Positions 51,514-59,910 of a stretch of DNA of 64,000 nucleotides are shown here, one piece after another. Within the stretch, counting starts at the first letter, position 1. Each line of letters starts with the position of its first letter. Origin of the DNA: G963667675 sp964291545 (GTDB taxonomy: Bacteria > Chloroflexota > Dehalococcoidia > Lucifugimonadales > UBA3495). A model generated the notes under the pieces. It made no database searches. It was not told where the DNA came from and saw nothing but the letters and a program-made list of their open reading frames with translations. A program made the translations under genes and the position numbers. The DNA is taken from positions 930,001-994,000 of the forward strand of contig OZ219860.1 of NCBI GenBank assembly GCA_964291545.2, read 5' to 3'.

Positions 51514-53112
51514 CTACCCGGCTTGACCAGCTCCCCGGGCCAGCGAATCGATACGCACCGCCCTCCGTGACCGAAACGGCCGCACCCTGTTCTGCGCGTG
51601 CGGAACACCGACCGCCGCCAGGGACATCACGCCTTTCCCCGCCGCGTGGGGCGAAAAGAACTCCACCACCTCGTCATCGTAGAAGGTCATCCCCGTGGCC
51701 CCAAGCCCCATGGAATGAGCGCAAAGGTAAACGTTGCCGATTCTGACGCCGGCTTCCAGTTGGGCCGCCCGGTACCCCCGGTTCCCATACCAGCCCAGCA
51801 CTTGGTCCAGCGAGGCCAGGAAGTAGATTACGGCGCTGCAGTCGGCCCCCAGGGCCTGCTCGAAGCACAGGTGCCCGGCTTCATCCCGAAAGTCACCCTG
51901 CTTCAACAACTCCAGCTTCCGCTCTGTGGGGGAGAAGAAGTATGCGCCTGCCTCCAAGCCCTCTACGGCGTTGGCAATGACGTAGGCCTCCAGCAACGAC
52001 CCCGGCCGCCGGCTGCCAAAGTCGGCGGGAATCGGCCTGATGCTGGCGTCCACGATTGCTGCAAACTGGTCATACGAGATCGATTCCCGCTCAAACCTTC
52101 GAGTCGACCCCCGATTCAATATGGTCGAGCCCAAGGCATTTGACCTGATCGCGCCGGCGTCGCTGCGGCCCGTAGGCTCGCCCGCTCCCGGGGTGGCGGA
52201 AAGGGCAAGGTCGGTCTCCGCCCTTCTCCAAGCCAGCACCTCGGCGGAAGAAGTCAGGCACGTAGACGCGTGCGTTTGGACTATCGCCCGGTAGGTGGTC
52301 TCAATCCCTGCGCCATCGTCCACCTGGGCTGCCAGCAGCGGCGCGTCCGATAGAGACACGGCAGCCGGGGAGCTGCTCCCACTCCCTACTGGCACGAGAC
52401 ACAGCGCAGCTTCCCTTTTCGGCGTGAGGCCCAGCAACCTGTTAACCCGCCCGTCGTGGAACCCGGTCACCAGGCTGGCCGGCAGGTCGGTCCCTCTTGC
52501 TATGGCCAGAGCGTTGGACAGCACGGTCCCGGCGTCCCAGTGACAATAGCGGTAACCCCGCTCCCTGTACTTCCAAGCGCTGCGCCAGAAGACTGCGCTG
52601 AGGACCAAGGTCACCGGCGCCGCCGCAACTCGTTGTTCTCCGCCCGCGGCCTCCACTAGTTCCCGTCGGTGGTCGCCTTCCCGCAGCAACGTCAGAGAAG
52701 CCTCGGCAGGCGAGAAGTGGTAGACTCCGGCCTTCAGGCCAGGCACGTCTCCGGTCACCAAGTACACTTCCACCGGATACAGCGCCCCGGCCGACGCGGC
52801 AGCCCGGTAGTGGACTTCCCCGGACCGCGGCAACACGCTGCGGCGAATCACCCCCGCGGAAAAGTGTAGTAGCTGGGCCAAGCCGGTAAGCTCCAGTGTC
52901 CCAGCCTGATTATGCACATTCAGTCCCGCCGCCGGATCACCGGCAACAGCGGGCAACGCGGAACTGGCGGGAGGGCCAAAGTCGATGGGTAAGGGGACCG
53001 TTGGAGCCCCCGGGTAGGACTTGTATAGCGGGGGCTTGGTGCTCAGGTCGATATAGGTTCGTTTCGTGGACTCGTGGTATAAGTTTGCCGCCTTGGTGTT
53101 TCGGTTGCCCAC
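51514..53112 (-). CDS. Double-domain SagB/ThcOx-family flavin dehydrogenase, second copy
   Basis: A 532-residue homologue of the 34535-36103 protein with the same two-domain plan: GALYPVEVYLVTGDVPGLKAG-type first domain and a second domain with RGSTRRFERESIS, GLEAGAYFFSP, GYRAAQLEAG and LGATGMTFYDDE. The two copies share domain order and many motifs but are clearly diverged. GTG 53112 is preferred (GAGG five bases upstream and match to the paralogue's N-terminus); the frame is open to 53151. It is convergent with the ThDP-enzyme gene. Confidence 0.87.
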   Translation of the reverse strand: MGNRNTKAANLYHESTKRTYIDLSTKPPLYKSYPGAPTVPLPIDFGPPASSALPAVAGDPAAGLNVHNQAGTLELTGLAQLLHFSAGVIRRSVLPRSGEVHYRAAASAGALYPVEVYLVTGDVPGLKAGVYHFSPAEASLTLLREGDHRRELVEAAGGEQRVAAAPVTLVLSAVFWRSAWKYRERGYRYCHWDAGTVLSNALAIARGTDLPASLVTGFHDGRVNRLLGLTPKREAALCLVPVGSGSSSPAAVSLSDAPLLAAQVDDGAGIETTYRAIVQTHASTCLTSSAEVLAWRRAETDLALSATPGAGEPTGRSDAGAIRSNALGSTILNRGSTRRFERESISYDQFAAIVDASIRPIPADFGSRRPGSLLEAYVIANAVEGLEAGAYFFSPTERKLELLKQGDFRDEAGHLCFEQALGADCSAVIYFLASLDQVLGWYGNRGYRAAQLEAGVRIGNVYLCAHSMGLGATGMTFYDDEVVEFFSPHAAGKGVMSLAAVGVPHAQNRVRPFRSRRAVRIDSLARGAGQAG

Positions 53113-53181
53113 AAAAGCCTCGTGACGCCCTTGGCGGCCCCTCTGGACCATCTGATGACTCGGGGGCCGCGGATGCCAGGA

Positions 53182-53667
53182 TTAGGAAGCCTGGCCGCCC
53201 AACCGCAGCACCTCGTTCCACTCTTGCTCGGTAACGGGTTGGATGGACAATCGCGAACCCTTGCGGGCTACCATCATGTTTTGCAGGGTGGGATGGGCCT
53301 TGATTTCCTGAAGAGTGACGGGCCTGGCGAGTTCGCCTTGCGCCTGGATGTCCACCATGAGCCACACCGGGTTGTCGGGCGTGCTGCGCGCGTCGAAGTG
53401 CTTGTCTCCCGGCGTCCAGGCCGTATCGTCTGGATACGCCTCTTTCACGATTCGCGCCGTGCCGATGACCGCCGTGGGATTCGTGCTGGAGTGGTAGAAA
53501 AGCACTTCGTCGCCGACCTTCATCTCGTCCCGCATCATATTGCGCACCTGGTAGTTGCGCACCCCGTCCCATTCGGCGGTCTGGTCCGGCTCGGCCAACA
53601 GGTCTGCAAAGGAAAACTCGGTGGGCTCGGACTTGAACAGCCAATACTTCTTTCCGGCCATATTCAA
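53182..53667 (-). CDS. EVE-domain protein
   Basis: A 161-residue EVE (PUA-like) protein: KYWLFKSEPTEFSF at the start, WDGVRNYQVRNMM, VGDEVLFYHSS and the C-terminal LSIQPVTEQEWNEVL. EVE domains bind modified bases in RNA or DNA; bacterial stand-alone forms are widespread and of uncertain role. It lies 69 bases upstream of the second SagB gene, same direction. Confidence 0.92.
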   Translation of the reverse strand: MNMAGKKYWLFKSEPTEFSFADLLAEPDQTAEWDGVRNYQVRNMMRDEMKVGDEVLFYHSSTNPTAVIGTARIVKEAYPDDTAWTPGDKHFDARSTPDNPVWLMVDIQAQGELARPVTLQEIKAHPTLQNMMVARKGSRLSIQPVTEQEWNEVLRLGGQAS

Positions 53668-53904
53668 CTCCTTAGACCGCCGGCCTGACTGTCGAGTAGT
53701 ACCGCTGCCGGCGTCAAGCCAGACCCAAACCTACCATGCGCGCCACCCGCGGTCAATGGCAGCCGCTCAGCGTTGGCGACGTAGATTTTAGGCGTCGATA
53801 GCGCGACAATCGTGCATATGCTGATCAAGTCGCCGGAAACGGCGGTGGACACCGTCTTCCAGTCAACCCAAGACTGCCAAAGGGCCGGTGGCTGAAGCTC
53901 GGTT

Positions 53905-54186
53905 ATGCCGTCGTTTATCGTCCTGGCCGCCATGAAGGGACGGTTCGTCTCCGACCACGGCCACCCCTACGACAACTTCCAGATGCTTGGCTACGTCGAC
54001 GCCGAAAGCCCCGCGGAGGCAGTTGGCGCATTTTTCGACCAGCCGCCGTTCCCAATCATCTGGGAAGACGTGGAGTACATGTGGGCCGAACGGCTCTCGG
54101 ACCAACCGGCTGATGCCCGTTACGGCGAGTACGAGCGCATTTACCTGGACTCGCTGCGCCGCCGCTGGGGTGAGCCAGAGCCCTAG
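53905..54186 (+). CDS. Hypothetical protein
   Basis: A 93-residue soluble protein with an alpha/beta look: N-terminal strand PSFIVLAAMKG, then DAESPAEAVGAFFDQPPF and a Trp-rich middle (IIWEDVEYMWAERL). I do not recognise the family. Codon use is like the neighbours; the ribosome site is weak. Convergent with the aldolase gene (3 bases apart). Confidence 0.5.
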   Translation: MPSFIVLAAMKGRFVSDHGHPYDNFQMLGYVDAESPAEAVGAFFDQPPFPIIWEDVEYMWAERLSDQPADARYGEYERIYLDSLRRRWGEPEP

Positions 54187-54189
54187 AGG

Positions 54190-54972
54190 CTAGGAGTCCT
54201 TGGCGAACTCCCTTAAGGCTCCGAACTCGGACCGGAACCCCTCGATCAACGCCCGGCGGTCGGTCCCGTGCAGCACAAACCGGGCGCCCTGGCTGATCCA
54301 GTAGCTGGAAAGCTCCGTTGTCTGGTGGTGCACCAGCACCGGAATCCCACGCGCCTCAGAAGTGTCGATGATGCGCTTCACCGTTGCCTGGTATTCCGGG
54401 TTGTCGTACTGGTCGGGCGACCCAAGCGAGATGCTCAGGTCGTTGGGCCCCACGAAGATGCCGTCGATTCCCGGCACGTCCAGCAGATCCTCCAACGCGT
54501 TCACAGCAGCTACACTCTCGACGCCTATCAGGGCCACGCTGTTACGGTTGCGCTGTTCCAGGTAAGCGCGGCTGGCGTCGCTTACGTGCTCTCCGGTTTC
54601 CATCAAACGCCTCACGGCCTCCCCCTTTAGCGGCCTCCACTTGGCCGCTGCCACCACCTCTCTCACCTCGTCTACCGTCTCGCAGTAAGGGGCCAATACC
54701 CCGTGGGCCCCCGCGTCTATGGCCATGGTGACGTAGTGGGAATCGGGAACGGGTATCCTGACTATGGGCGCCACGCCGGTGGTGTTGAACATGGTCAGGT
54801 AATCGCCTAGCTCGGCCCGGCTGCGCGGGTTGTGCTCGGTGTCGATGATGACGTAGTCCAGCCCCGAGTCCGCTAGAGCGGGAATCCACCGGAGACTCCG
54901 GCCGACGGCTATCATAGTCCCAAACACCCGGCCGCCTTCTTTCAGTGTCGCCTTTAGCTCTGCGCCGTTCAT
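54190..54972 (-). CDS. HpcH/HpaI-family class II aldolase
   Basis: A 260-residue TIM-barrel aldolase. Motifs: VIIDTEHNPRS, metal Glu in LIGVESVAAV and the GIFVGPNDLSISLG loop with metal Asp. Family members cleave or form 4-hydroxy-2-oxo acids to pyruvate (or glyoxylate) plus an aldehyde. ATG 54972 follows GAAGAG; the open frame to 55026 is not family-like. It lies 67 bases after the M20 peptidase gene, probably one transcript. Confidence 0.9.
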   Translation of the reverse strand: MNGAELKATLKEGGRVFGTMIAVGRSLRWIPALADSGLDYVIIDTEHNPRSRAELGDYLTMFNTTGVAPIVRIPVPDSHYVTMAIDAGAHGVLAPYCETVDEVREVVAAAKWRPLKGEAVRRLMETGEHVSDASRAYLEQRNRNSVALIGVESVAAVNALEDLLDVPGIDGIFVGPNDLSISLGSPDQYDNPEYQATVKRIIDTSEARGIPVLVHHQTTELSSYWISQGARFVLHGTDRRALIEGFRSEFGALREFAKDS

Positions 54973-55039
54973 CTCTTCATCCGCCTTATGGTAGTCTGCA
55001 CTAGCCGCCCAAGCCCGTCGCCGCAATGGCCGCTATTGT

Positions 55040-56125
55040 TTATCGCGCTTCCATCACTCTTTCACAGAACATAGCCGTGGTCATCAGGTCGGGGATGAGC
55101 ACGTGCTCGTTGACCGTGTGCATCTCGTTGGTCGACATCCCGACGACCACGCAGTCGATGCCATGCAGCCTCATGGCATTGGCGTCGGTGCCGCCCCCCG
55201 ACGGCCTTATGTCCGGCGCCAAGTCCATTTCCCCCATGACTCTGGTTACCAACCGTACTACGGGGTCGTTGGGGTCCAGATCGTACATGTGGAACAGCAC
55301 TTCCAGCTCTTCCTGGATTATTGCGTCCTTGTACCGCTTTCTGGCCTCTTGAAGGGTCTCCAGCACCTGCATGCGGATTAGGTCCACCGTCTCGGTGTTG
55401 TGGCTGCGAAACTCCCCGCTGAAAGCAACATCCGACGGCACGGCGTTGCGGACCGATCCCCCTGATATGAGCCCCACGTTGAACGTGGTCTCCTCGTCCA
55501 GACGCCCCTGGGGCAATTCCGAGATGATGTCCGCCGCTATGCGTATTGCCGACAGCCCTTTTTCAGGCTCCACGCCGGCGTGGGCTGCCCTTCCCTTGAC
55601 CGACACGTCGAAGGACACGTAAGTGGGGCTTGAACCGGTAATTCGGTTCACCGGGCCGTTGCCGTCGAATACGACAGACTCTTTTGCCCGGATCATGGAG
55701 TAGTCCAGGTTGCTGGCCCCCACCAGGCCGATTTCCTCACCCCTGGTGAATACCACCTGTACCGGGCGCCTGTCTCGCCCCTCGGCAGCGGCCGCCTCCA
55801 AGGCTTCCATGATTGCCGCCACCCCGGCCTTGCAGTCGGCCCCCAGGATCGTCGTCCCGTCGGACTCTATGCGGTCGCCTTTGACCTGGGGATCAATACC
55901 GCGTCCCGGCTCCACCGTGTCCATGTGGGCGGACAGCAGCAAAGGGTCGTCTCCCGGTTCCGAGGCGATGACGTTGCCGTGGGCATCCCTCTCCACCAGG
56001 AAGTTCAGCTTACGCAACCGCTCTTCCAAGTGCTTGGATACGTCCTCCTCTAGGCCGGAGGGACTGTCGATACGGACGAGTTCGCACAGTGAGTTGACCA
56101 GCCGTTCTTGATCGACCATGTTCAC
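55040..56125 (-). CDS. M20-family metallopeptidase (PepT/tripeptidase-like)
   Basis: A 361-residue zinc exopeptidase. Metal ligands: His and Asp in LSAHMDTVEPG, Asp in LGADCKAG, the catalytic Glu pair in TRGEEIGL, and His in NEMHTVNEH. The dimerisation domain (SFDVSVKGRAAHAG) is inserted as usual. Closest to peptidase T-like proteins; other carboxylate-releasing amidohydrolases are possible. Promoter and tandem repeats lie 80-120 bases upstream. Confidence 0.92.
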   Translation of the reverse strand: MNMVDQERLVNSLCELVRIDSPSGLEEDVSKHLEERLRKLNFLVERDAHGNVIASEPGDDPLLLSAHMDTVEPGRGIDPQVKGDRIESDGTTILGADCKAGVAAIMEALEAAAAEGRDRRPVQVVFTRGEEIGLVGASNLDYSMIRAKESVVFDGNGPVNRITGSSPTYVSFDVSVKGRAAHAGVEPEKGLSAIRIAADIISELPQGRLDEETTFNVGLISGGSVRNAVPSDVAFSGEFRSHNTETVDLIRMQVLETLQEARKRYKDAIIQEELEVLFHMYDLDPNDPVVRLVTRVMGEMDLAPDIRPSGGGTDANAMRLHGIDCVVVGMSTNEMHTVNEHVLIPDLMTTAMFCERVMEAR

Positions 56126-56468
56126 CTGCCGAGTGTGTTGGCCTGCCCGCCCATCTCCCCGTTCTCTGACGTATGCCTAATCTTGCCGGGGCCGGTAGGC
56201 AGCCCAATTATACAATAACCCTGGCGAAAATAACCCTGGCGAAAATCCGCCGGTAACGTCCCTGAGAGTCCCGGGCGAGCGCCGCTATGGCCTCCGGGGC
56301 TGACGCCTGCCTGCATCAAGTAGTAAAAATGTACAATCTGTGGGTGCCTGACGTGTAGGGGGATTCAAGGCTTAGGGAGTTCTTCCAGCCAGGGATGATA
56401 ATTGGGCTATGCTTGGGAGTAGCCGCTCAGGCCAAGATGCTCGGGGCTGGTGTAGTCTCGGATTGTCT
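56126..56468. other. Intergenic region between M20 peptidase and tRNA-Glu
   Basis: 343 bases. It holds a minus-strand promoter element and a 15-base tandem repeat (56207-56245). The remainder shows no gene or convincing terminator. Confidence 0.5.
56207..56245 (-). promoter_or_regulatory. Promoter of the M20 peptidase gene with 15-base tandem repeats
   Basis: A perfect TATAAT on minus (56212-56207) is abutted upstream by two exact copies of a 15-base unit (plus strand ATAACCCTGGCGAAA at 56215-56229 and 56230-56244). The repeats cover the -35 region, which has no consensus hexamer, suggesting activator binding. Confidence 0.5.
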
Positions 56469-56545
56469 TGGTAGCGCGTGCGGGATTCGAACCCGCGATC
56501 TCCGCCTTGAGAGGGCGGTGTCCTGGGCCTCTAGACGAACGCGCC
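56469..56545 (-). tRNA. tRNA-Glu (anticodon CTC)
   Basis: Cloverleaf on minus with the D arm GTCTAGAGGCCCAGGAC typical of tRNA-Glu, anticodon arm CCGCC-CTCTCAA-GGCGG, T arm GCGGG-TTCGAAT-CCCGC and an encoded CCA (56471-56469). The first acceptor pair is G-U. 77 nt. Confidence 0.96.
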
Positions 56546-56667
56546 ACGAACGACTGTTAGCCGAAATGAAGGGGGGCCCGACTTTCATCCTATCAGAGCA
56601 GCCCCTGCGTTGTAAACCTGAGGAGAGGCAGTCCGGCCGTGTAAAGGGCCGATTTAGAGGCCAGCCT

Positions 56668-57240
56668 TTAGCCTGTAACCTCGAAGGCGCCGAACATGGT
56701 CACGTTGTGGGCCGGGAAGGTGCAAACGAACTGGTACGTGCCGGCGGAGGGAGCAACGAAGCCTACGCTGCCCACCGTTTCCGTGTCCAATAGTGGGGTA
56801 AACGCAATGACGTCCGGGTCGCCCGGTTCAAGCCAACCGTTGTCCGGATATGAACTGCCCCGTTGGGACACGTCGTCTTTAGTGCCGTCCGTCACCAGCA
56901 CCCAGTTGTGCTGATTCAGGGCGGAATTGTTGTCCAGGGTCAGTTCTACCCGGTCCCCCGACGTTACGGTAAAGCTGCTGCCATCGAACTCCAAGGCGTC
57001 CCCAGCCGAGCCGATGGCAAGCTCGACCACTGGCCCTGCGGCATTGTCAAATGCGGTCATGGCATCTGTCGGACCTGCCTCGGCCACTGGACCCTGTGTA
57101 GCGCCGTTTTGGCTGGGAACCGTAGGCCCGGCGGTCGCCCTGGGGCGCGGCGTAGGGCTGGTTTCGTTGCCTCCGCATGCCGCAGCGGCCAACATGAGTC
57201 CCATCAGAACCCCAATGATGCTAACGGTTGCTGCCTTCAC
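56668..57240 (-). CDS. Azurin-like cupredoxin lipoprotein
   Basis: A 190-residue protein with signal peptide and lipobox AAAAC (Cys22), a Pro/Thr/Gly-rich linker to about residue 60 and a plastocyanin/azurin fold. Type 1 copper ligands are visible: His111 (NQHNWVLV), Cys173, His178 and Met182 (CTFPAHNVTM), an azurin-type C-x4-H-x3-M spacing. It should be a membrane-tethered periplasmic electron carrier. Its redox partner is not in the window. Confidence 0.92.
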   Translation of the reverse strand: MKAATVSIIGVLMGLMLAAAACGGNETSPTPRPRATAGPTVPSQNGATQGPVAEAGPTDAMTAFDNAAGPVVELAIGSAGDALEFDGSSFTVTSGDRVELTLDNNSALNQHNWVLVTDGTKDDVSQRGSSYPDNGWLEPGDPDVIAFTPLLDTETVGSVGFVAPSAGTYQFVCTFPAHNVTMFGAFEVTG

Positions 57241-57473
57241 CGCTCCCTCTCACGTACAAACATGGTTGTCTTGCCTGACTGTCTTAGTTTGTTATTTTTA
57301 TCACGAGCCTATTTGAGTGTCAAGAACGGCCGGCCTGCCGTTAGGGTTCTTGATTGCTCAACTGGCTTCAAAAGGGCTGCTGTCTGCGTCGGTATGGTCG
57401 CTCTACGCCCACCGAAACCCCCAGGGATGCCGTTTCTCGGTTATCATGGGTTAACTGGCGCTGGAGGTTGTTA

Positions 57474-58499
57474 GTGGACGTCGGAAAGTTCCCGGCCCGC
57501 CTTTTGCAAGCAATGCTGGCCAAGAACCCCGTTCCAGACCCCAGGGTGCTCCTGGGCCCTACTGTGGGTGAGGACGCTGCCGTGCTGGACATGGGAGATC
57601 ATCTGCTGGTGGCTTCCAGCGACCCGGTAACTTTCGCGTCCGACTTGGCCGGTTGGTACTCAGTGCACGTCAATGCCAACGACGTGGCCTGTTCCGGAGC
57701 GCAGCCCCGATGGTTCGTCGCCACGCTATTGGTCCCCGAAACGTTCTCGGAGGACGACGCTCAGTCGTTGTTCGGCCAGATTCTGGAGGCATGCAGGGTC
57801 GTGGGAGCATCCCTCATCGGCGGCCATAGCGAAGTGACCTACGGAATAGACCGGCCCATCATCCTCGGGACTATGCTGGGAGAAGTGGAGCGGGACCGCC
57901 TGGTGACCACTGGAGGAGCCCAGGAGGGAGACAGAATCGTTCTTACCAACGGAGTCGCCATCGAGGGGACAGCGTTGCTGGCCCGCGACCGAGCCGGCGA
58001 CCTGCGCCGCGCCGGCGTACCGGCTGACACCATTGCCCGGGCTGCCGGGCTGCTCACCAGTCCGGGTATAAGTGTACTAAAAGACGCTCAGATAGCCTGC
58101 TCCTCTGCCAAGGTCCACTCCATGCACGACGTCACCGAAGGAGGCCTGTCCTCCGCCCTCGCAGAGGTAGCCCAAGCCTCGGAGTTGGGCTTGGCTGTTG
58201 ACGAGGACAGCATTCCGGTGCTTCCAGAGTGCCGGGCCGTATGCCAGGCCCTGGGTCTGCACCCGTTGGGGTTGTTGGCGTCGGGGGCGTTGTTGATCAC
58301 GCTGCACGCCGCTGAGGCGCCGTCGCTGCTCGCGGCGCTGGAGTCTCAGGATATCCAAGCCTGGGAGATTGGGCGAATGTTGTCCCGAGAGGAGGGCCTG
58401 TCTTTGATCGGCCGCCAGGGAACGTTCCCGTTGCCCCAATTCTCCCGGGACGAGTTGGCGCGGTACTTGTCCAGTCCCAATCCGGGAAACCCAAGTTAG
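57474..58499 (+). CDS. AIR synthase-related (HypE/ThiL-like) protein
   Basis: A 341-residue PurM-superfamily ATP-binding protein: GPTVGEDAAVLDMG, the ATP-phosphate block VHVNANDVACSGAQPRWF, LIGGHSEVT and HDVTEGGLSSALAEVA. The pattern is nearest HypE-like AIR synthase-related proteins, but the C-terminal Cys of true HypE is missing and no other hyp genes are near, so the substrate is unknown. GTG 57474 has GGAGG six bases upstream; the longer frame to 57354 is not family-like. Confidence 0.85.
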   Translation: MDVGKFPARLLQAMLAKNPVPDPRVLLGPTVGEDAAVLDMGDHLLVASSDPVTFASDLAGWYSVHVNANDVACSGAQPRWFVATLLVPETFSEDDAQSLFGQILEACRVVGASLIGGHSEVTYGIDRPIILGTMLGEVERDRLVTTGGAQEGDRIVLTNGVAIEGTALLARDRAGDLRRAGVPADTIARAAGLLTSPGISVLKDAQIACSSAKVHSMHDVTEGGLSSALAEVAQASELGLAVDEDSIPVLPECRAVCQALGLHPLGLLASGALLITLHAAEAPSLLAALESQDIQAWEIGRMLSREEGLSLIGRQGTFPLPQFSRDELARYLSSPNPGNPS

Positions 58500-58734
58500 G
58501 CCACCCAGTAGCTAGTACACTTTTGGTACACTTATCCGGCCCGTCTGCCCCAGTCGTCACCACGTCAAACCGTCTCCAGACCATCCTCTCCGCGGGCATC
58601 TCCGACCCCGGTTAACCCTGTTATGACAACCAACAACCCCTTGTTTGTGGCCAAAAATACGTCCATTTTCTATAAATCACGACGAGTTTGCCACGCCTGA
58701 TTTGGCTTTCCACAGGCACGTGTTCTGATAAATT

Positions 58735-58750
58735 CTTAAATTAATTTAAG
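58735..58750. promoter_or_regulatory. 16-bp perfect palindrome (candidate operator)
   Basis: CTTAAATTAATTTAAG reads the same on both strands and lies 19 bases upstream of the TTGACA of the HTH gene promoter. Position and symmetry suggest a dimeric regulator site or an UP-like element; autoregulation by the HTH protein is possible. Confidence 0.55.
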
Positions 58751-58769
58751 TTTTAATTGGGATAAAGTC

Positions 58770-58798
58770 TTGACACGGGTAGAACTCCATGTTACGCT
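58770..58798 (+). promoter_or_regulatory. Strong promoter of the small HTH gene
   Basis: A perfect TTGACA (58770-58775), a 17-base spacer and TACGCT (58793-58798) with an extended TGT just before it. The gene starts 51 bases downstream. Confidence 0.7.
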
Positions 58799-58849
58799 TA
58801 CTCCAACTTGGTAACCCGAGTACCCAGCGGCGCATGAAGGAGGTACACC

Positions 58850-59074
58850 TTGGCTAGAAAGACTAAGTTGATGCAGCGTGTAGAAAGGGAGCACCAGCGG
58901 CCTTTAGAGCGTCTCCTGCCGGAGATGGTCAACGAGATCGGGTTGTCCAGCACCGCCGAAGAACTTGGCGTCAGCAAAGCCACCTTGGGCTACTGGTTGC
59001 TGAAGCTCGGTATAAATGTACGGCGAGTAGCGCTGGCTCCCGGCGAAACCCTGGAAGTTAAGCGGGTCAGTTAA
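58850..59074 (+). CDS. Small helix-turn-helix protein
   Basis: A 74-residue basic protein. Residues 32-52 (STAEELGVSKATLGYWLLKLG) are a clear HTH like those of resolvases and transposase N-domains; the helix before it is charged and the tail short. It starts with TTG 58850 behind a near-perfect AAGGAGGT. Strong promoter, strong ribosome site and a strong terminator 174 bases after the stop suggest a highly expressed single gene, perhaps a nucleoid or regulatory protein. The target is unknown. Confidence 0.8.
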   Translation: MARKTKLMQRVEREHQRPLERLLPEMVNEIGLSSTAEELGVSKATLGYWLLKLGINVRRVALAPGETLEVKRVS

Positions 59075-59511
59075 CTGGTCGGTTCACCGGCCCTCTCTCG
59101 GGGTATGTCGCCATTACGCGTCAGCGGCCGGATCCCGGAGAGCCACCGACCAAGTGGACCGTAAACAAAGGTTCGAGAGCTATATCGGCTCCGGTTAGAA
59201 GCTGACCCAACCTGAAACCAGGCTAGTTCTTCCAGCAACTTTATGTCAAGAGGCCCCGCAATTGCGGGGCCTCTTCTCTATTCTGAGGGACTACGAAATC
59301 GGGATGGCCCCCGGCTATAAGCACTCCAGGCCCCTCCACACCGCTTACCGCAATCCAACGATAAACCCTCTATCAGGGAATTTTGATTGGTTTCTCGGCC
59401 CTGAGCCAGGCTTATAGGTCCCTCCGCCTCAGTTTCCTGCCAAATACACTGGCTGTGTGCTGGTATACTGGCCCTAAGGCATATAGCCGCTACGTTGCTA
59501 GAGGAGTATCG
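59075..59511. other. Intergenic region between HTH gene and repeat-protein gene
   Basis: 437 bases including the terminator at 59248-59275. The 170 bases between the HTH stop and terminator could be a structured 3' UTR. After the terminator, a TATACT at 59464 may serve as a -10 for the repeat-protein gene, without a good -35. Confidence 0.45.
59248..59275 (+). terminator. Intrinsic terminator after the HTH gene
   Basis: A 28-base perfect palindrome (AAGAGGCCCCGCAATT and its complement) forming a GC-rich stem, followed by CTCTATTCT. It should insulate the HTH gene from the genes beyond. Confidence 0.85.
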
Positions 59512-59832
59512 GTGGAATCGATTAGCACCGGAAACACCGCCATCGGCTTCGTTGCAGTAGGCCGCCATAATGCCATTGGACTTGCCGCGGCTAGCACATT
59601 TAACTCAATAGGCCTTGCTGTCTTCAGCGTACTCAACGCTTTGGGCATAGTTTCCGTGGGCGTGACAAACGCAGTCGGTCTCATCACCGTAGGCGGCGTA
59701 AACGCCATAGGACTTGTTGCGGTGGGCGGTGTAAATTCTGTTGGCGTCGTCGCCATAGGAGGCGTCAACGCAATCGGCGTCGTTGCCGTCGGAGGCATGA
59801 GCAGCAAAGGCCCGTTCCCCTGCAGTAGCTAG
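59512..59832 (+). CDS. Protein of eleven-residue Gly/Val/Asn repeats
   Basis: A 106-residue protein built almost entirely of an 11-residue repeat with consensus NAIGLVAVGGV. Conserved Asn begins units at residues 20, 31, 42, 53, 64, 75 and 86, after a 12-residue first unit at 8. The regular short period with alternating Gly and Val suggests a stacked beta structure (solenoid or fibre) or membrane-inserting strands. No signal peptide. GTG 59512 is chosen because GAGGAG lies five bases upstream; the open frame extends to 59383. The CHAT gene starts 78 bases later, so the two may be co-transcribed. Family not recognised. Confidence 0.65.
   Translation: MESISTGNTAIGFVAVGRHNAIGLAAASTFNSIGLAVFSVLNALGIVSVGVTNAVGLITVGGVNAIGLVAVGGVNSVGVVAIGGVNAIGVVAVGGMSSKGPFPCSS
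59569..59799 (+). repeat. 33-base tandem repeats inside the repeat-protein gene
   Basis: Seven consecutive 33-base units encoding the 11-residue repeat. The last four units are most alike, with (G)TAAACGC(C/A)AT(A/C)GG-type cores, suggesting recent expansion at the 3' side. Confidence 0.7.
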
Positions 59833-59910
59833 CCCACGGTAAAATGCTTTGGTTCCAAGGGATCCCACCGTGCTCAGCGGTCCCGACTCAATCGACCTTG
59901 AGGATAACCG

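Larger units (their letters stand above)
58500..58849. other. AT-rich leader region of the HTH gene
   Basis: 350 bases. The second half is clearly AT-rich against the GC-rich background and holds the palindrome at 58735-58750 and the promoter at 58770-58798. No gene seen in the first half. Confidence 0.5.

Noticed and set aside
57474..58499. HypE hydrogenase maturation protein
   Set aside because: The essential C-terminal Cys is missing and no hydrogenase or hyp genes are near; kept as AIR synthase-related only.
59383..59511. Upstream extension of the repeat-protein frame
   Set aside because: It has no repeat units and lacks a ribosome site, while GAGGAG precedes GTG 59512.
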